Assembly (NCBI RefSeq): GCF_000953675.1
Contig: NZ_LN679998.1
Location: 1,015,911-1,079,910, forward strand
DNA: 64,000 nt
Source of the DNA: Paraclostridium sordellii
GTDB taxonomy: Bacteria; Bacillota; Clostridia; Peptostreptococcales; Peptostreptococcaceae
Direction of reading: 5' to 3'
Positions 25,224 through 34,248 of the stretch are shown in pieces (within the stretch, counting starts at the first letter, position 1; every line of letters begins with the position of its first letter). The position numbers were made by a program, and so were the translations under genes. The notes under the pieces were generated by a model, which was given only the letters and a program-made list of their open reading frames with translations, did not search any database and was not told the DNA's origin.

Positions 25224-26120
25224 ATGCAGGCTAATAATATTATTACTAATAAAAATAAAAAAGAAATAACACAACAGGGTTCATTTGAATTTCCAATTAC
25301 AATTTATAAAACTAAAATAAGTGAAAATATTTTGGGATATATTGATTGGCACTGGCATGAAGAATTGCAATTTTGTATTGTAACAAAAGGGAATATTAAT
25401 TTTAATGTTGATGGAGACTCAATAATTTTATCTGAAGGAGAAGGAATATTTATAAATTCAAGACAATTACACCAGGCAAAAAATTATAAGGGAAGTGATT
25501 GTTCTTATATATGTTTAGCTTTTCATTCAGATTTTATATCTAGTTTCACAGGCAGTATTATAAATATAAAATATATACAACCTTATATAGATAATTCTAG
25601 GATTAATTATTGTATTTTGAAAAATGATATTAAATGGCAATCGGTTATACTAAATAATATTTTTAAAATTTATGAAGAATATAATAAGAAAGATATTGGG
25701 TTTGAATTACAAATATTTATATTATTAGTAGAGGTATGGAATATTTTAATAAAATCTTATTTTGTATCATTTCCCAATGATAATGCTAAAAATAATAGTT
25801 CGTATATAAAAGATATAATTAGCTATATATGTAATCATTATATGGAAAAAATTGAACTTAATGATTTAGCAAAAGAAGTTAATTTATCTAAAAGTACTTG
25901 TTGTCGTGAATTTAAAAAGTATATGAGCTGTACTATTTTTGAATATATTATTAATTACCGATTGGTAGTTAGTTCAGATTTATTAACTACAACTAATGAT
26001 TCAATTTCAGATATAGCTTATCAGTGTGGATTTGGTAGTACTAGTTATTTTATTGAAAAATTTAAAATGAAAACAGGAGTATCACCATCTGTTTATAGAA
26101 AACAAAAAATGAATTGTTGA
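25224..26120 (+). CDS. AraC family regulator with cupin sensor domain
   Basis: 298 aa. N-terminal cupin (DWHWHEELQFCIVTKGNINF, FINSRQLHQAKNY) and a C-terminal double HTH (LNDLAKEVNLSKSTCCREFK, DIAYQCGFGSTSYFIEKFKM, GVSPSVYRKQ). Divergent from dpaL, so probably its regulator; the inducer could be diaminopropionate or a related amino acid (inference). AGAGGGTGA SD. Confidence 0.9.
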   Translation: MQANNIITNKNKKEITQQGSFEFPITIYKTKISENILGYIDWHWHEELQFCIVTKGNINFNVDGDSIILSEGEGIFINSRQLHQAKNYKGSDCSYICLAFHSDFISSFTGSIINIKYIQPYIDNSRINYCILKNDIKWQSVILNNIFKIYEEYNKKDIGFELQIFILLVEVWNILIKSYFVSFPNDNAKNNSSYIKDIISYICNHYMEKIELNDLAKEVNLSKSTCCREFKKYMSCTIFEYIINYRLVVSSDLLTTTNDSISDIAYQCGFGSTSYFIEKFKMKTGVSPSVYRKQKMNC

Positions 26121-26152
26121 TAAGATAGTCTATAGATTTTAATTTACAAAAG

Positions 26153-26190
26153 AACCCCTTAAAATTGACACTATCAATTCTAAGGGGTTT
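26153..26190. terminator. Bidirectional terminator
   Basis: AACCCCTTAAAATTGA ... TCAATTCTAAGGGGTT with an ACACTA-type loop, between the convergent araC-type and ABC-F genes. Confidence 0.85.
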
Positions 26191-26196
26191 ATTTAT

Positions 26197-27936
26197 TTAA
26201 AGTGATTTAATTAACTCTTCTAACTTTGTAGATAAAGTTTTTGCACGTTCAAAATCAGTATCCTTTAAAGCAGAAGCTATTTCCATTTCAACTGCTTTTT
26301 TCTTTTCTTCAATCTGTAAATAATCTTTGTCAAAATGATTAGCATAAATCATCTTTCTAAACTTACGCATACTCATTTTTCTAACTGTCTTATCTTCAAT
26401 AAGTAAAACATAATCCGCACAGTTAACTATAAAATGATAATCATGAGAAATCATTAAAATAGCACCTTTGTAATCTGCTATGGCTTTTTCTAGAGCCATT
26501 TGAGAATAAATATCTAAGTGGCTTGTAGGTTCATCCATTAATAACATATTTGCTTTACTAGCAGAAACCTTAGCCAATTGAAGTATATTTTTTTCTCCAC
26601 CAGATAAAGACTCAATCTTTTGTGTAAGTATATCTGAACCAAAACCATATCTTGAAACATATTTTCTAATTTCACCATAAGTCTCAAATCCAACATCATA
26701 AAACTCTTCAAGTATTGTATTAGACTCATTTACTACCTCACTTTGCATTTGAGATAAGTAAGCTAGCTTAATATTTTCATTTATTTTAATAGATTCATTA
26801 TTATTTTTAAATATTTCTTTTAATAAAGTAGTTTTTCCTACACCGTTTGTACCAATAATAGCTACTTTATCAGTAGATTTTATCTCGAAGTTAACGTTTT
26901 CTAAAAGAACTTCATCAAATGATACACCAAAGTCACAAGCTTCTAGAGCAATAGTTTCTTCAATTTCATTATTTGTTTCTAAATTGATATATGGTTGTTT
27001 AATATCTACAAATGGTGCTTTAATTCTTTTAGCTTCTAATCTTTCTTGAATTTTAACTCTAGCCTTTAGAGCTCTACCTCTAGAAGATTCAGCATTATAA
27101 GTTGCTTTTTCTCTTAATATTTCTATTAAAGCTTCATTTCTTGCAATTTCTTCTTCATCAGCAATAGACATTTCTTGTAACTCGATTTTAGTTTGAAGAA
27201 GAGAGAAGTTGTAATCCATATATCTACCATCAAATTCTTGTAGCTCTGTATTTTCAAGGTGGATAATTTTATTAAAGCAATGATTTAATAAATATCTGTT
27301 GTGTGTAATAACTAAAATTGTTTTCTTATGAGAATTAATTAAATCTTTAAGAGCATTAAGGTTCTCAAAATCTAAGAACACATCTGGCTCATCCATAATC
27401 ATTAAATCTGGGTTATTAAGCATTTCTTTAATAACTTGAATAAGTTTAAATTCTCCACCACTAAGTTCAGATATCATTTTATCTTTATGCTTAGCTAAAT
27501 TTGCAACATTTAGTTTCTTATTAATGTTACTTTCATAATCATCACCATCAATTGCATCAAATGCATCTAAAGCTTCTTGGTACTTTTCTAGTAAAGCATC
27601 AATATCAGTAGAGTTTTCCATTTCACTACAAATAGATGTTATTTCATCTTGTAGCTTTATAAACTCTTGTGCTATATATTCAAAAACTGTAATTTCTTTT
27701 ATTTTATCTAGTTGTGAGAACTGACTTACATAACCAATTCTTAAATTTGGATCCATTTCTAAATTACCATCAAACATATATTTTTCTGGATCCATTATTA
27801 TATCTATAAGTGTGCTTTTTCCGCTACCACTTGCTCCTATAAAAGCACAATGTTGTCCATCTTCTAATGTAAATGAAACCTTATTATATAGATCTCTTTG
27901 CGGAAATGAATAGGACAAGTTGTCAATTTTTATCAT
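26197..27936 (-). CDS. ABC-F subfamily ATP-binding protein (ribosome-associated)
   Basis: 579 aa with two ABC domains and no membrane segment. Domain 1: GASGSGKST, LSGGEFKLI, LMIMDEPDVFLD. Domain 2: GTNGVGKTT, LSGGEKNIL, MLLMDEPTSHLD. A charged linker joins them (AESSRGRALKARVKIQERLE), and a coiled C-terminal extension follows. ABC-F proteins bind the ribosomal E site; some protect against antibiotics. The internal ATG at 27936 has an AGAGAGG SD at 7 nt, better than the ATG 7 codons upstream. A leader peptide and terminator upstream suggest induction by translation inhibitors, as in resistance ABC-Fs. Confidence 0.9.
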   Translation of the reverse strand: MIKIDNLSYSFPQRDLYNKVSFTLEDGQHCAFIGASGSGKSTLIDIIMDPEKYMFDGNLEMDPNLRIGYVSQFSQLDKIKEITVFEYIAQEFIKLQDEITSICSEMENSTDIDALLEKYQEALDAFDAIDGDDYESNINKKLNVANLAKHKDKMISELSGGEFKLIQVIKEMLNNPDLMIMDEPDVFLDFENLNALKDLINSHKKTILVITHNRYLLNHCFNKIIHLENTELQEFDGRYMDYNFSLLQTKIELQEMSIADEEEIARNEALIEILREKATYNAESSRGRALKARVKIQERLEAKRIKAPFVDIKQPYINLETNNEIEETIALEACDFGVSFDEVLLENVNFEIKSTDKVAIIGTNGVGKTTLLKEIFKNNNESIKINENIKLAYLSQMQSEVVNESNTILEEFYDVGFETYGEIRKYVSRYGFGSDILTQKIESLSGGEKNILQLAKVSASKANMLLMDEPTSHLDIYSQMALEKAIADYKGAILMISHDYHFIVNCADYVLLIEDKTVRKMSMRKFRKMIYANHFDKDYLQIEEKKKAVEMEIASALKDTDFERAKTLSTKLEELIKSL

Positions 27937-28046
27937 ATAATTACCTCTCTTTATCATTTAAAAAAATTCGTTTTATTTAATCTAAGTCTAGGCAAATCAA
28001 TTCACCTAGCCAATGACCTAAAGGTCTGATTCTTAATAAGATATAA

Positions 28047-28072
28047 AAAGAGCCTATAAAAATAAGCTCTTT
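28047..28072 (-). terminator. Leader terminator (attenuator) of the ABC-F gene
   Basis: On the minus strand AAAGAGC-TTATTTTTATAG-GCTCTTT followed by TTATAT, between the promoter and the ABC-F gene, overlapping the stop codon of a 17-codon leader frame. Read-through would be needed to express the gene. Confidence 0.75.
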
Positions 28073-28124
28073 AATATATAATCAATCTTAATCCTGTAAT
28101 TGATAGTATATACAGTAACGACAT
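28071..28124 (-). CDS. Putative leader peptide of the ABC-F gene
   Basis: A short frame encoding MSLLYILSITGLRLIIY, starting about 13 nt after the predicted transcription start and ending inside the leader terminator. ATCAAT and ATTGAT within it could pair in an alternative fold. Short hydrophobic leaders ahead of terminators are the usual design for ABC-F, erm and cfr induction, where drug-stalled ribosomes change the fold. The SD is weak (AAAAGAAA). Function inferred from position. Confidence 0.55.
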   Translation of the reverse strand: MSLLYILSITGLRLIIY

Positions 28125-28143
28125 TTTTTTAATTTCTTTTGAT

Positions 28144-28172
28144 AGCATACCATTTTTTAAGGTTAATTTCAA
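28144..28172 (-). promoter_or_regulatory. Predicted promoter of the ABC-F leader
   Basis: Minus strand -35 TTGAAA (28172-28167), 17-bp spacer, -10 TATGCT (28149-28144). It would start RNA near 28137, leaving a ~200-nt leader before the ABC-F ATG. Confidence 0.6.
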
Positions 28173-28469
28173 TTATTTAAAATTGGATTTTTCTTATAAA
28201 ATCCAATATATGGATATGTGTAGATTATTAATTAGAAATAAATGTAACAATAAGGTATTAATGATATATAAATGAGGACTAGCTATTGTATAATTATAGG
28301 AACTGGTTATTAAACTACTGGATAATTTATAATTTGGGGTATTATACTATGAAATTATACAAAATATAAGCATATAACAGTGAAATTAAGTATTAGTACA
28401 ATGAAGGCTTTTTGCATAATTTCACAATTTTAAATTAGGTGTCCTGTGTTATAGAAAGGAGAAACTATA

Positions 28470-29480
28470 ATGAAAAAAAGGTTTGTTATATCAGCAGGTA
28501 TTGCTGGGCTAATAGGATTATGGTTTTATTATCGTGACAAGAAATACCCTTTGACAAAAGGCTATTATCTAATGAATAAATTCAGTATACCAGATAAAGT
28601 AGTGACATTATCAAATATAAAATTAGTTAATAAATTATTATCTAAAGAAGGACTACCCAAAATCCCTGATGATATTACCAGAGAAATACGATATATTAAG
28701 ACTGAGGATAAAGAAAGCATACCTTTAAGCATTTATAAGCTAAAAGATATGAATAGCAATATACCTTGCCTTATTTATTTTCATGGCGGTGGATTTTTCT
28801 TTAAAGATGAGGCATACATGCATAGACTTGTTTGTGAATATGTTAAAAAAGCAAAATGTATGGTTGTATTTGTACATTATAGAACTTCTGATGAATATCC
28901 ATTTCCAACACCGTTTAAAGATTGTTGCAATGCAATTGAATATATATGGGAAAATGCTAAACAATTTAACGTAAACAAAAAGAAAATTGCATTAGGTGGA
29001 GATAGTGCTGGAGGTGCATTAACAGGTTCGTGTACACTATGGTGTAGAGATGAAACTAACATAAAACCGTGTTTTCAAATGTTGATTTATCCAGTAACTG
29101 ATTTACGTATGCAAACTGAATCTATGAAAAAATATTCAGACTGTCCTCTATGGAATTCTTCTATAAGAAAAAAGTCGTGGAAATTCTATTTGAGAAATGG
29201 AATTAAGGGAAAGAAAGAGTATATAAGCCCAATTTTGGCAAAAAGATTTTCAAAATTGCCACCTGCATATATAGAGATAGCCCAATATGATTGTATTCAT
29301 GATGAAGGTATAGATTATGCTAAATCTTTGAAATCAGCAGGGGTAAAGGTTCAGTTAGAAGATGTTAAAAGTGTTTTTCATGGCTATGATGCATTTTTAA
29401 ACACTGAGATAACAAAGAAAATGATTGAAAAACGTACTAAAGTTTTATACTCTGCATTTTATGATAAGGATATAGATTAA
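28470..29480 (+). CDS. Alpha/beta hydrolase, acetyl-esterase (HSL) type
   Basis: 336 aa. An N-terminal hydrophobic helix (ISAGIAGLIGLWFYY) probably anchors it in the membrane. HSL-family motifs follow: oxyanion HGGGFFF, nucleophile elbow GGDSAGGALT, then acid Asp in YDCIHDEG and His in VFHGYDAF. It hydrolyses short-chain esters; the natural substrate is unknown. GAAAGGAG SD. About 500 bp of spacer precede it, part of which is the ABC-F leader on the other strand. Confidence 0.9.
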   Translation: MKKRFVISAGIAGLIGLWFYYRDKKYPLTKGYYLMNKFSIPDKVVTLSNIKLVNKLLSKEGLPKIPDDITREIRYIKTEDKESIPLSIYKLKDMNSNIPCLIYFHGGGFFFKDEAYMHRLVCEYVKKAKCMVVFVHYRTSDEYPFPTPFKDCCNAIEYIWENAKQFNVNKKKIALGGDSAGGALTGSCTLWCRDETNIKPCFQMLIYPVTDLRMQTESMKKYSDCPLWNSSIRKKSWKFYLRNGIKGKKEYISPILAKRFSKLPPAYIEIAQYDCIHDEGIDYAKSLKSAGVKVQLEDVKSVFHGYDAFLNTEITKKMIEKRTKVLYSAFYDKDID

Positions 29481-29554
29481 CTGATTTATAGATGTAAATA
29501 AGTTATAAATTTAAATTACATTATATTAAAACAAACTATAATTAAGGAGGAATT

Positions 29555-30121
29555 ATGGCATACTTATTAAAAATAGAACAATATGAAAGAAGCTATGATA
29601 TAGGAGTTTTTAAAAGTGAAGAATCAATATACAAATTTATTGAAAGTATTCCTTTCGTAAAAAAAGAAGTTTTTCCAGATAATTATATAAACTATTTTAT
29701 GAACTTTAAAGATATACCTGATTACTATGAGGTAAACTACAATAATTACATATATATTATTTCGAAATTCTCATTTATACCAGATGAAGGGGAGATATAC
29801 TTTAACTGGAGAGAAATTCATCTTTGGGATGAAAAAGAATCTACAAAAGAAACTTTTGTAGAAGGGGAAACAATGGTAGATGCTTATAGTTTTTCAAATA
29901 ATGAAGTTAAAAGTTATATAGAAAAAAGAGAAGAATTATATAAAGAAACGAAAAAATATTATGAGAGTAAAGGATTGAAAATTACAAGGTCTGCCCTTGG
30001 TTCTGAAGATGGAGAATATGTAGAAGTTTTAAATGGTTCTATACTTTATTTACTTGATCCTAGAGCAGTAGAGATTTGGGAAGAATCAAAAGACATAGAA
30101 GAATTTATGGATAAAATATAA
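29555..30121 (+). CDS. Hypothetical protein (possibly immunity-like)
   Basis: 188 aa, soluble and acidic. An alpha/beta-like start (YLLKIEQYERSYDIGVFKSE) and aromatic-rich central part (YINYFMNFKDIPDYYEVNYN) lead to a C-terminal DPRAVEIWEESKDIEEFMDK tail. I do not recognise the family. Size, acidity and solitary position resemble polymorphic-toxin immunity proteins, but no toxin gene is adjacent. AAGGAGG SD and a normal ATG support a real gene. Confidence 0.7.
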   Translation: MAYLLKIEQYERSYDIGVFKSEESIYKFIESIPFVKKEVFPDNYINYFMNFKDIPDYYEVNYNNYIYIISKFSFIPDEGEIYFNWREIHLWDEKESTKETFVEGETMVDAYSFSNNEVKSYIEKREELYKETKKYYESKGLKITRSALGSEDGEYVEVLNGSILYLLDPRAVEIWEESKDIEEFMDKI

Positions 30122-30224
30122 AAAATATGAATATTAATAATTTCTTTAAGTAATAAACATATAGAGGGTTATAAACAAGGGGTAGTTAATTTAGTAAAAA
30201 TTAAATAAGGTATAGGGGGATAAG

Positions 30225-30557
30225 GTGAAGAAAAATGTATTTGGGAATTTTATTCCTATAATAACTATGTTAGTAGTTATTATATTAGGAGTGGGTTTTA
30301 AATTAAAGGGAGTATTTATAATTGGATTAGTAGGTATTGTACCATTATCTTTTTTTATAGAGGGCGTGATGTGTTCTAGGAAAAAAATAGGATTTATAAT
30401 TCCATTGATTACATCACTTACTGCATTTTTCATTGTGATATTAATATATATGAATGATTCTGCAAACGTATATTTAAAATACTGTTTAGTAGCATATATT
30501 TTAGGCTATTTATTTGAGAAGATGATTTCAATATTAAAAAGGGGGAGATTAAAATAG
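30225..30557 (+). CDS. Small membrane protein
   Basis: 110 aa, four hydrophobic helices (IPIITMLVVIILGVGF, GVFIIGLVGIVPLSFF, IIPLITSLTAFFIVILIY, YCLVAYILGYLFEKM). GTG start after an AGGGGGA SD. Family not recognised. Its TAG stop overlaps the proposed ATA start of the next gene (A-ATA-G), so the two are probably translated together. Confidence 0.65.
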   Translation: MKKNVFGNFIPIITMLVVIILGVGFKLKGVFIIGLVGIVPLSFFIEGVMCSRKKIGFIIPLITSLTAFFIVILIYMNDSANVYLKYCLVAYILGYLFEKMISILKRGRLK

Positions 30558-30871
30558 AATATATAGTACTTGTGGTTTGTGCCCTTTTAATACCATTGAT
30601 TTTTTTAATATATAGTTTAATAGCATATAAAAAGAAATTTATTATTTACACTATAAAGAATAATAAGATTAGGGTTAAAAAAGATTCTTATTATATTTTA
30701 CAATTGTTATTTTGTATAATTAATTGCATTTTACTAGTTTTTGAGAGTGTAATGACTATTAAGAGTATAAGTTTTTTTGCATGTTATTATGTTGCCACGT
30801 TTTGGTTGATGAATTATTTATTAAAGTTTGTATCAATTAAAATGAAGTATGTAAGTATGAGTTATGAGTAA
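30554..30871 (+). CDS. Small membrane protein, probable ATA start
   Basis: About 105 aa with three or four hydrophobic helices (VVCALLIPLIFLIYSLIA, YYILQLLFCIINCILLVF, FACYYVATFWLMNYLL). A later GTG (30572) has no SD, while SD GGGGGAG (30541-30547) is 6 nt before ATA 30554 and gives the N-terminus MEYIVLVVCALL if initiated with Met. Overlaps the previous stop by three bases (ATAG). Function unknown. Confidence 0.55.
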   Translation: MEYIVLVVCALLIPLIFLIYSLIAYKKKFIIYTIKNNKIRVKKDSYYILQLLFCIINCILLVFESVMTIKSISFFACYYVATFWLMNYLLKFVSIKMKYVSMSYE

Positions 30872-31197
30872 TAGTAAATTTCAATTTAATGAATAGATTA
30901 AATAAGAAAATCAATATGTTATTATTTTGTTTATAAAACAGATGTTATAATCTAGAGTTGTTAATTATAAACTTTATTATAATTAAATAATATATTGCCT
31001 AAGAAATTAAATTTATATTTTTATAAAAAATAATATAGTTATAAATTGTATTAAGATTATATCCTATAACTTTCTTTTAATACTTTAAATAATAATATTT
31101 TTACTAATTTAATTACTACTATATAAAATCTGAAGCTTATATATATATAAATAGATATAACAATTAAATCAAACTAAGTAGTACCTAAAAGGTAACA
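30872..31197. other. AT-rich spacer, nothing recognised
   Basis: 326 bases, extremely AT-rich, with no open frame, no clear hairpin terminator and no RNA gene that I can see. Confidence 0.6.
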
Positions 31198-31461
31198 CTA
31201 ATTGGATGTATTTTTATCTTCATTATTTACATCAACTTCCTCATCAAACTGTTTATGTTTGACTAAATCTCTTTCAATATAAAAATTTTCATATTTATGT
31301 GTAGAGGCTACGAAGCCTATATCCTTTAGCATTTCGTTAAATTCTTTTGGAGTAGGTTTTTTAAATTCATTTTGTTTTTCATCTTTCACAGTTATACACA
31401 TCCTTTCAATTTTTAAAATGAAGAACTTTACACAATCTCTTCTAAATTCATGTTTTACCAT
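31198..31461 (-). CDS. Small hypothetical protein
   Basis: 87 aa, hydrophilic and charged, with KPTPKEFNEMLKDIGFVAS in the middle and an acidic tail. ATG 31461 follows GAGGTGGGG on the minus strand, whereas the upstream GTG would overlap that SD. A dyad (CTCGTATTTTACGAG) lies just upstream. Family not recognised; it looks like a small phage or plasmid accessory protein. Confidence 0.5.
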   Translation of the reverse strand: MVKHEFRRDCVKFFILKIERMCITVKDEKQNEFKKPTPKEFNEMLKDIGFVASTHKYENFYIERDLVKHKQFDEEVDVNNEDKNTSN

Positions 31462-31628
31462 ATACCCCACCTCGTAAAATACGAGTTAGGGTATATATTA
31501 AAATATGTATTTAGAAATTATAAGATGAAAATTAATAAAATATATTTTTATATTTTTATAATGATATAATTAATAAAAAAGCTTATATATAACTATAAAA
31601 AAAGGTATAAACGGGGAGGAACTACGTA

Positions 31629-32267
31629 ATGCAACGTATACTAATTCATGGTCTAGGACAAAATTCATCAAGCTTTAATGAAACAACTTCATATATGATT
31701 GGACAAGACAATATTGTTTGTCCAGAGTTATCTTCATTTGTTAAGGGAGAAAACGTAGGATATTCAAATCTGTATAAAGCTTTTTCAGATTATTGTAATA
31801 GTATTTCAGAACCACTAGATCTATGTGGGCTTTCATTGGGGGCAGTTCTTGCATTAAATTATGCTATAGATAATCCTAAAAAAGTTAATTCATTAGTATT
31901 AATAGCGGCACAATATGAAATGCCCAAAACATTACTTAAGCTACAAAATATTGTTTTTAAGTTTATACCAGAGAAGTCATTTAAAAGTATGGGGATAAAG
32001 AAGAATGATTTTATTAAACTGACAAATTCAATGATGGATTTAAATTTTAATGAAGGTTTAAAAAATATTTCATGCCCAGTTTTATTGCTTTGTGGAGAAA
32101 AAGATAAGGCAAATAAAAAGGCTACAAAAAATTTAGCTGAAAGTATACCAAAAGCAGAAATGAAATTTATAAAAAATGCTAAACATGAAGTAAATAATGA
32201 TGCTCCAGAGAAATTAGCAGATATACTTAATGATTTTTACTATGGAAAGCAGATAATAAAAGTATAG
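31629..32267 (+). CDS. Alpha/beta hydrolase
   Basis: 212 aa. N-terminal LIHGLGQNSSSF (oxyanion loop), nucleophile elbow CGLSLGAVLAL (Ser), Asp in LLCGEKDKAN and His in FIKNAKHEVNND complete a plausible triad. Cap region short. It resembles small carboxylesterase/lysophospholipase-type hydrolases; substrate unknown. GGGGAGG SD. The gene is directly followed by a degenerate IS1595 copy. Confidence 0.85.
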   Translation: MQRILIHGLGQNSSSFNETTSYMIGQDNIVCPELSSFVKGENVGYSNLYKAFSDYCNSISEPLDLCGLSLGAVLALNYAIDNPKKVNSLVLIAAQYEMPKTLLKLQNIVFKFIPEKSFKSMGIKKNDFIKLTNSMMDLNFNEGLKNISCPVLLLCGEKDKANKKATKNLAESIPKAEMKFIKNAKHEVNNDAPEKLADILNDFYYGKQIIKV

Positions 32268-32282
32268 CTTGTAGGATATATA

Positions 32283-32765
32283 GGGTACTAACAATAGGCG
32301 CATTCATTTGAGCGTTCAATTAAACTTAATAAAGAGTTCAGAGAAGCACGGTTTAGCAAAAGGCATGTTGTCCACATTGTGAATATACCTTTGTAGTAAA
32401 TAAAGGGATGATAAGAGGTCTTTCTATAAGAAAGAATGCCGAAAATGTAGGGGTAAGTGTTAAAACATCATTCTATATGAGAAATAAGGTTTTTGATTGT
32501 ATAAAATCATTTGTGGGTGTTGGTGATATAGATGGTATAGTAGAAATGGAATGGTTATTTATAATGCACTTGAAAGACTTTATGATGGATGTACAGATTT
32601 AAAGGTGTTTCAACTAAATTCTTACCGAACTATGTGAGTGGGTACAAGTGGTTACAAAGTTTTAATACTGATAAAGAAGTTATAAAAAAGAATATATTGA
32701 TACATAGCATAATTCCGTTTATAGACACAAAAATTGAAGGATATAAAAGTAGGGTTTACTAACTT
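32283..32765 (+). pseudogene. Degenerate IS1595-family transposase
   Basis: Fragments in three frames: a CCPHCEYTF zinc-ribbon piece near 32370; IRGLSIRKNAENVGVSVKTS (the longest frame, 32408-32602) with the catalytic-Asp segment altered to GIVEMEWLF; and a C-terminal YKGVSTKFLPNYVSGYKWL piece near 32600. Frameshifts and a large internal loss show that it is dead. No terminal repeats found. Confidence 0.8.
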
Positions 32766-32841
32766 TATTTAATTATACAAATATGACATAACGTTGTCTT
32801 ATTATATATGTTACTATGGTAAAAAAAGGGGGGGACTGAAA

Positions 32842-33888
32842 ATGAAGAAAATAATTGAGAATTTTAAACCTACAGGTGGTAAGCATTGTATTACAACTGC
32901 ATTAAAACAAGTATTTAACTATTATGATTATCCGATAACAGAGGAAATGATTTTTGGTATTGGTTCTGGATTATCATTTTGTTATATAAATCTTGATAAA
33001 TCACCTATGGTATCAGGAAGAACAAAACCTTTTGAATTTGAAAAAAAACTTGGGGAAAGACTTAATATTGAAATTAAATGCAAATCAAGTGGTAAGTATA
33101 AGTCTGCATTTGATAAAACCATTAAACTTTTAAATGAAGATAAACCAGTTTTGATATACGCTGATATGCCTTATCTTGATTATCTAAATTTGGATGAAGA
33201 TAACCATTTTGGTGGACATGCTATAGTTATCTTTGGATACGATGATGAAAATGAAAAATTCTATATAAGTGATAGAGATAACTCTGACTACGCTATTAGA
33301 ACCCCTAAAGGAAATATTTCAGAAGACTTTCATTTAGTGGCTTATGACCAAGTAGAGATGGCTCGTAATAGTAATCATAGACCATTTCCTGCTAAAAATA
33401 AATACCTCGATATAAATTTTAACGAACATACTACTATAACTAAATCTATAATATTTTCAGCAATAAATGAAACTTGCGAAAATATGTTAAATGCTCCAGC
33501 ACAACTATTAGGATTGAATGGTATAAAGAAGTTTTCTAAAGAAGTTTTAAAGTGGGATAAATTTGATGATGTAAAACTTAATATAGCAGGTATTACTAAC
33601 TATTTTCAAATAAGTGCTGATGGTGGAACAGGTGGAGGAATTTTTAGAAAAATGTATGGAGAGTTCTTAATACAATCAAGTAACATAATTGAAATCGAGG
33701 ATTTTAAAGAGATAGGAAATAAATATATATCTGTATCAAATAAATGGGATAAGGTTGGAAATTTAATGTGGGAGTTGTCAGAAACATTGAATAGAAATCT
33801 TTTGAAAGAACTTTCAGTGTTGATAAAAGATATATATGACGAAGAATATACTATTTTAAGTAAACTAAAAGAAATTGTAAATAAATAG
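32842..33888 (+). CDS. BtrH N-terminal domain protein (peptidase-fold)
   Basis: 348 aa. It opens with FKPTGGKHCITTALKQVFNYY, the Cys-containing BtrH start, followed by a papain-like core with GGHAIVIFGYDDENEKFYIS and SDRDNSDYAIRTPKG, and a C-terminal DUF4872-like helical domain. BtrH transfers an acyl group in butirosin synthesis; clostridial relatives have no known reaction, and I infer an acyltransferase or peptidase-like role. GGGGGGA SD before ATG 32842; the longer frame from 32794 is unlikely. Confidence 0.8.
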   Translation: MKKIIENFKPTGGKHCITTALKQVFNYYDYPITEEMIFGIGSGLSFCYINLDKSPMVSGRTKPFEFEKKLGERLNIEIKCKSSGKYKSAFDKTIKLLNEDKPVLIYADMPYLDYLNLDEDNHFGGHAIVIFGYDDENEKFYISDRDNSDYAIRTPKGNISEDFHLVAYDQVEMARNSNHRPFPAKNKYLDINFNEHTTITKSIIFSAINETCENMLNAPAQLLGLNGIKKFSKEVLKWDKFDDVKLNIAGITNYFQISADGGTGGGIFRKMYGEFLIQSSNIIEIEDFKEIGNKYISVSNKWDKVGNLMWELSETLNRNLLKELSVLIKDIYDEEYTILSKLKEIVNK

Positions 33889-33939
33889 AATTATAAAAAA
33901 TTTAGTACATATATCTTTTTACATAGGAGTATATCAATA

Positions 33940-34051
33940 ATTTAATCTAACAGAGCCTGAAAATAATATATTTTGGGGAGTTGTTTCTTTGATGGCATCA
34001 GTAGTATTTTTTATAAATGGATACAAAAGAAATAAGAAACCTCGATATTAA
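33940..34051 (+). pseudogene. C-terminal remnant of a membrane protein
   Basis: An open frame without a start, encoding FWGVVSLMASVVFFINGYKR and ending KPRY. It looks like the last TM helix of a lost gene. Nothing else coding is visible between 33889 and 34246. Confidence 0.35.
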
Positions 34052-34054
34052 TAA

Positions 34055-34090
34055 TAAAAAGTACTTACTTAAAATTAAGTGCTTTTTTAG
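34055..34090 (+). terminator. Intrinsic terminator-like hairpin
   Basis: AAAAAGTACTTA ... TTAAGTGCTTTTTTAG. Confidence 0.6.
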
Positions 34091-34190
34091 TGTTCAAAAA
34101 ACATCTGTTTTACTGGACATCCTTTTAAGCTATAAACTTTAAGATAATAAAAATTACTTAGAAATATAGAAAGATATGAACTATATACAA

Positions 34191-34248
34191 ATAAAACTCA
34201 CCTCCTAAAATGTAAAATACTTTTTACATTTTAGGAGGTGAGTTTTAT
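34191..34248 (+). promoter_or_regulatory. Perfect 27-bp inverted repeat covering the RBS and start of a membrane protein gene
   Basis: 34191-34217 and 34222-34248 are exact reverse complements separated by TACT. The right arm contains the SD TTAGGAGG (34231-34238) and the first two bases of the proposed ATA start. In RNA the ribosome site would be buried in a 27-bp stem with a 4-nt loop. It may act as a translational switch or, as DNA, be an inversion or insertion scar. Confidence 0.8.

Noticed and set aside
31461-31500. Dyad CTCGTATTTTACGAG upstream of the small minus-strand gene as a terminator
   Set aside because: The stem is short and lacks a clear U-tract in either direction, and it overlaps the SD region; left as a mention only.
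32408-32602. A separate small gene of 64 codons
   Set aside because: The translation is the middle of an IS1595 transposase with flanking fragments in other frames, so it is part of a pseudogene.
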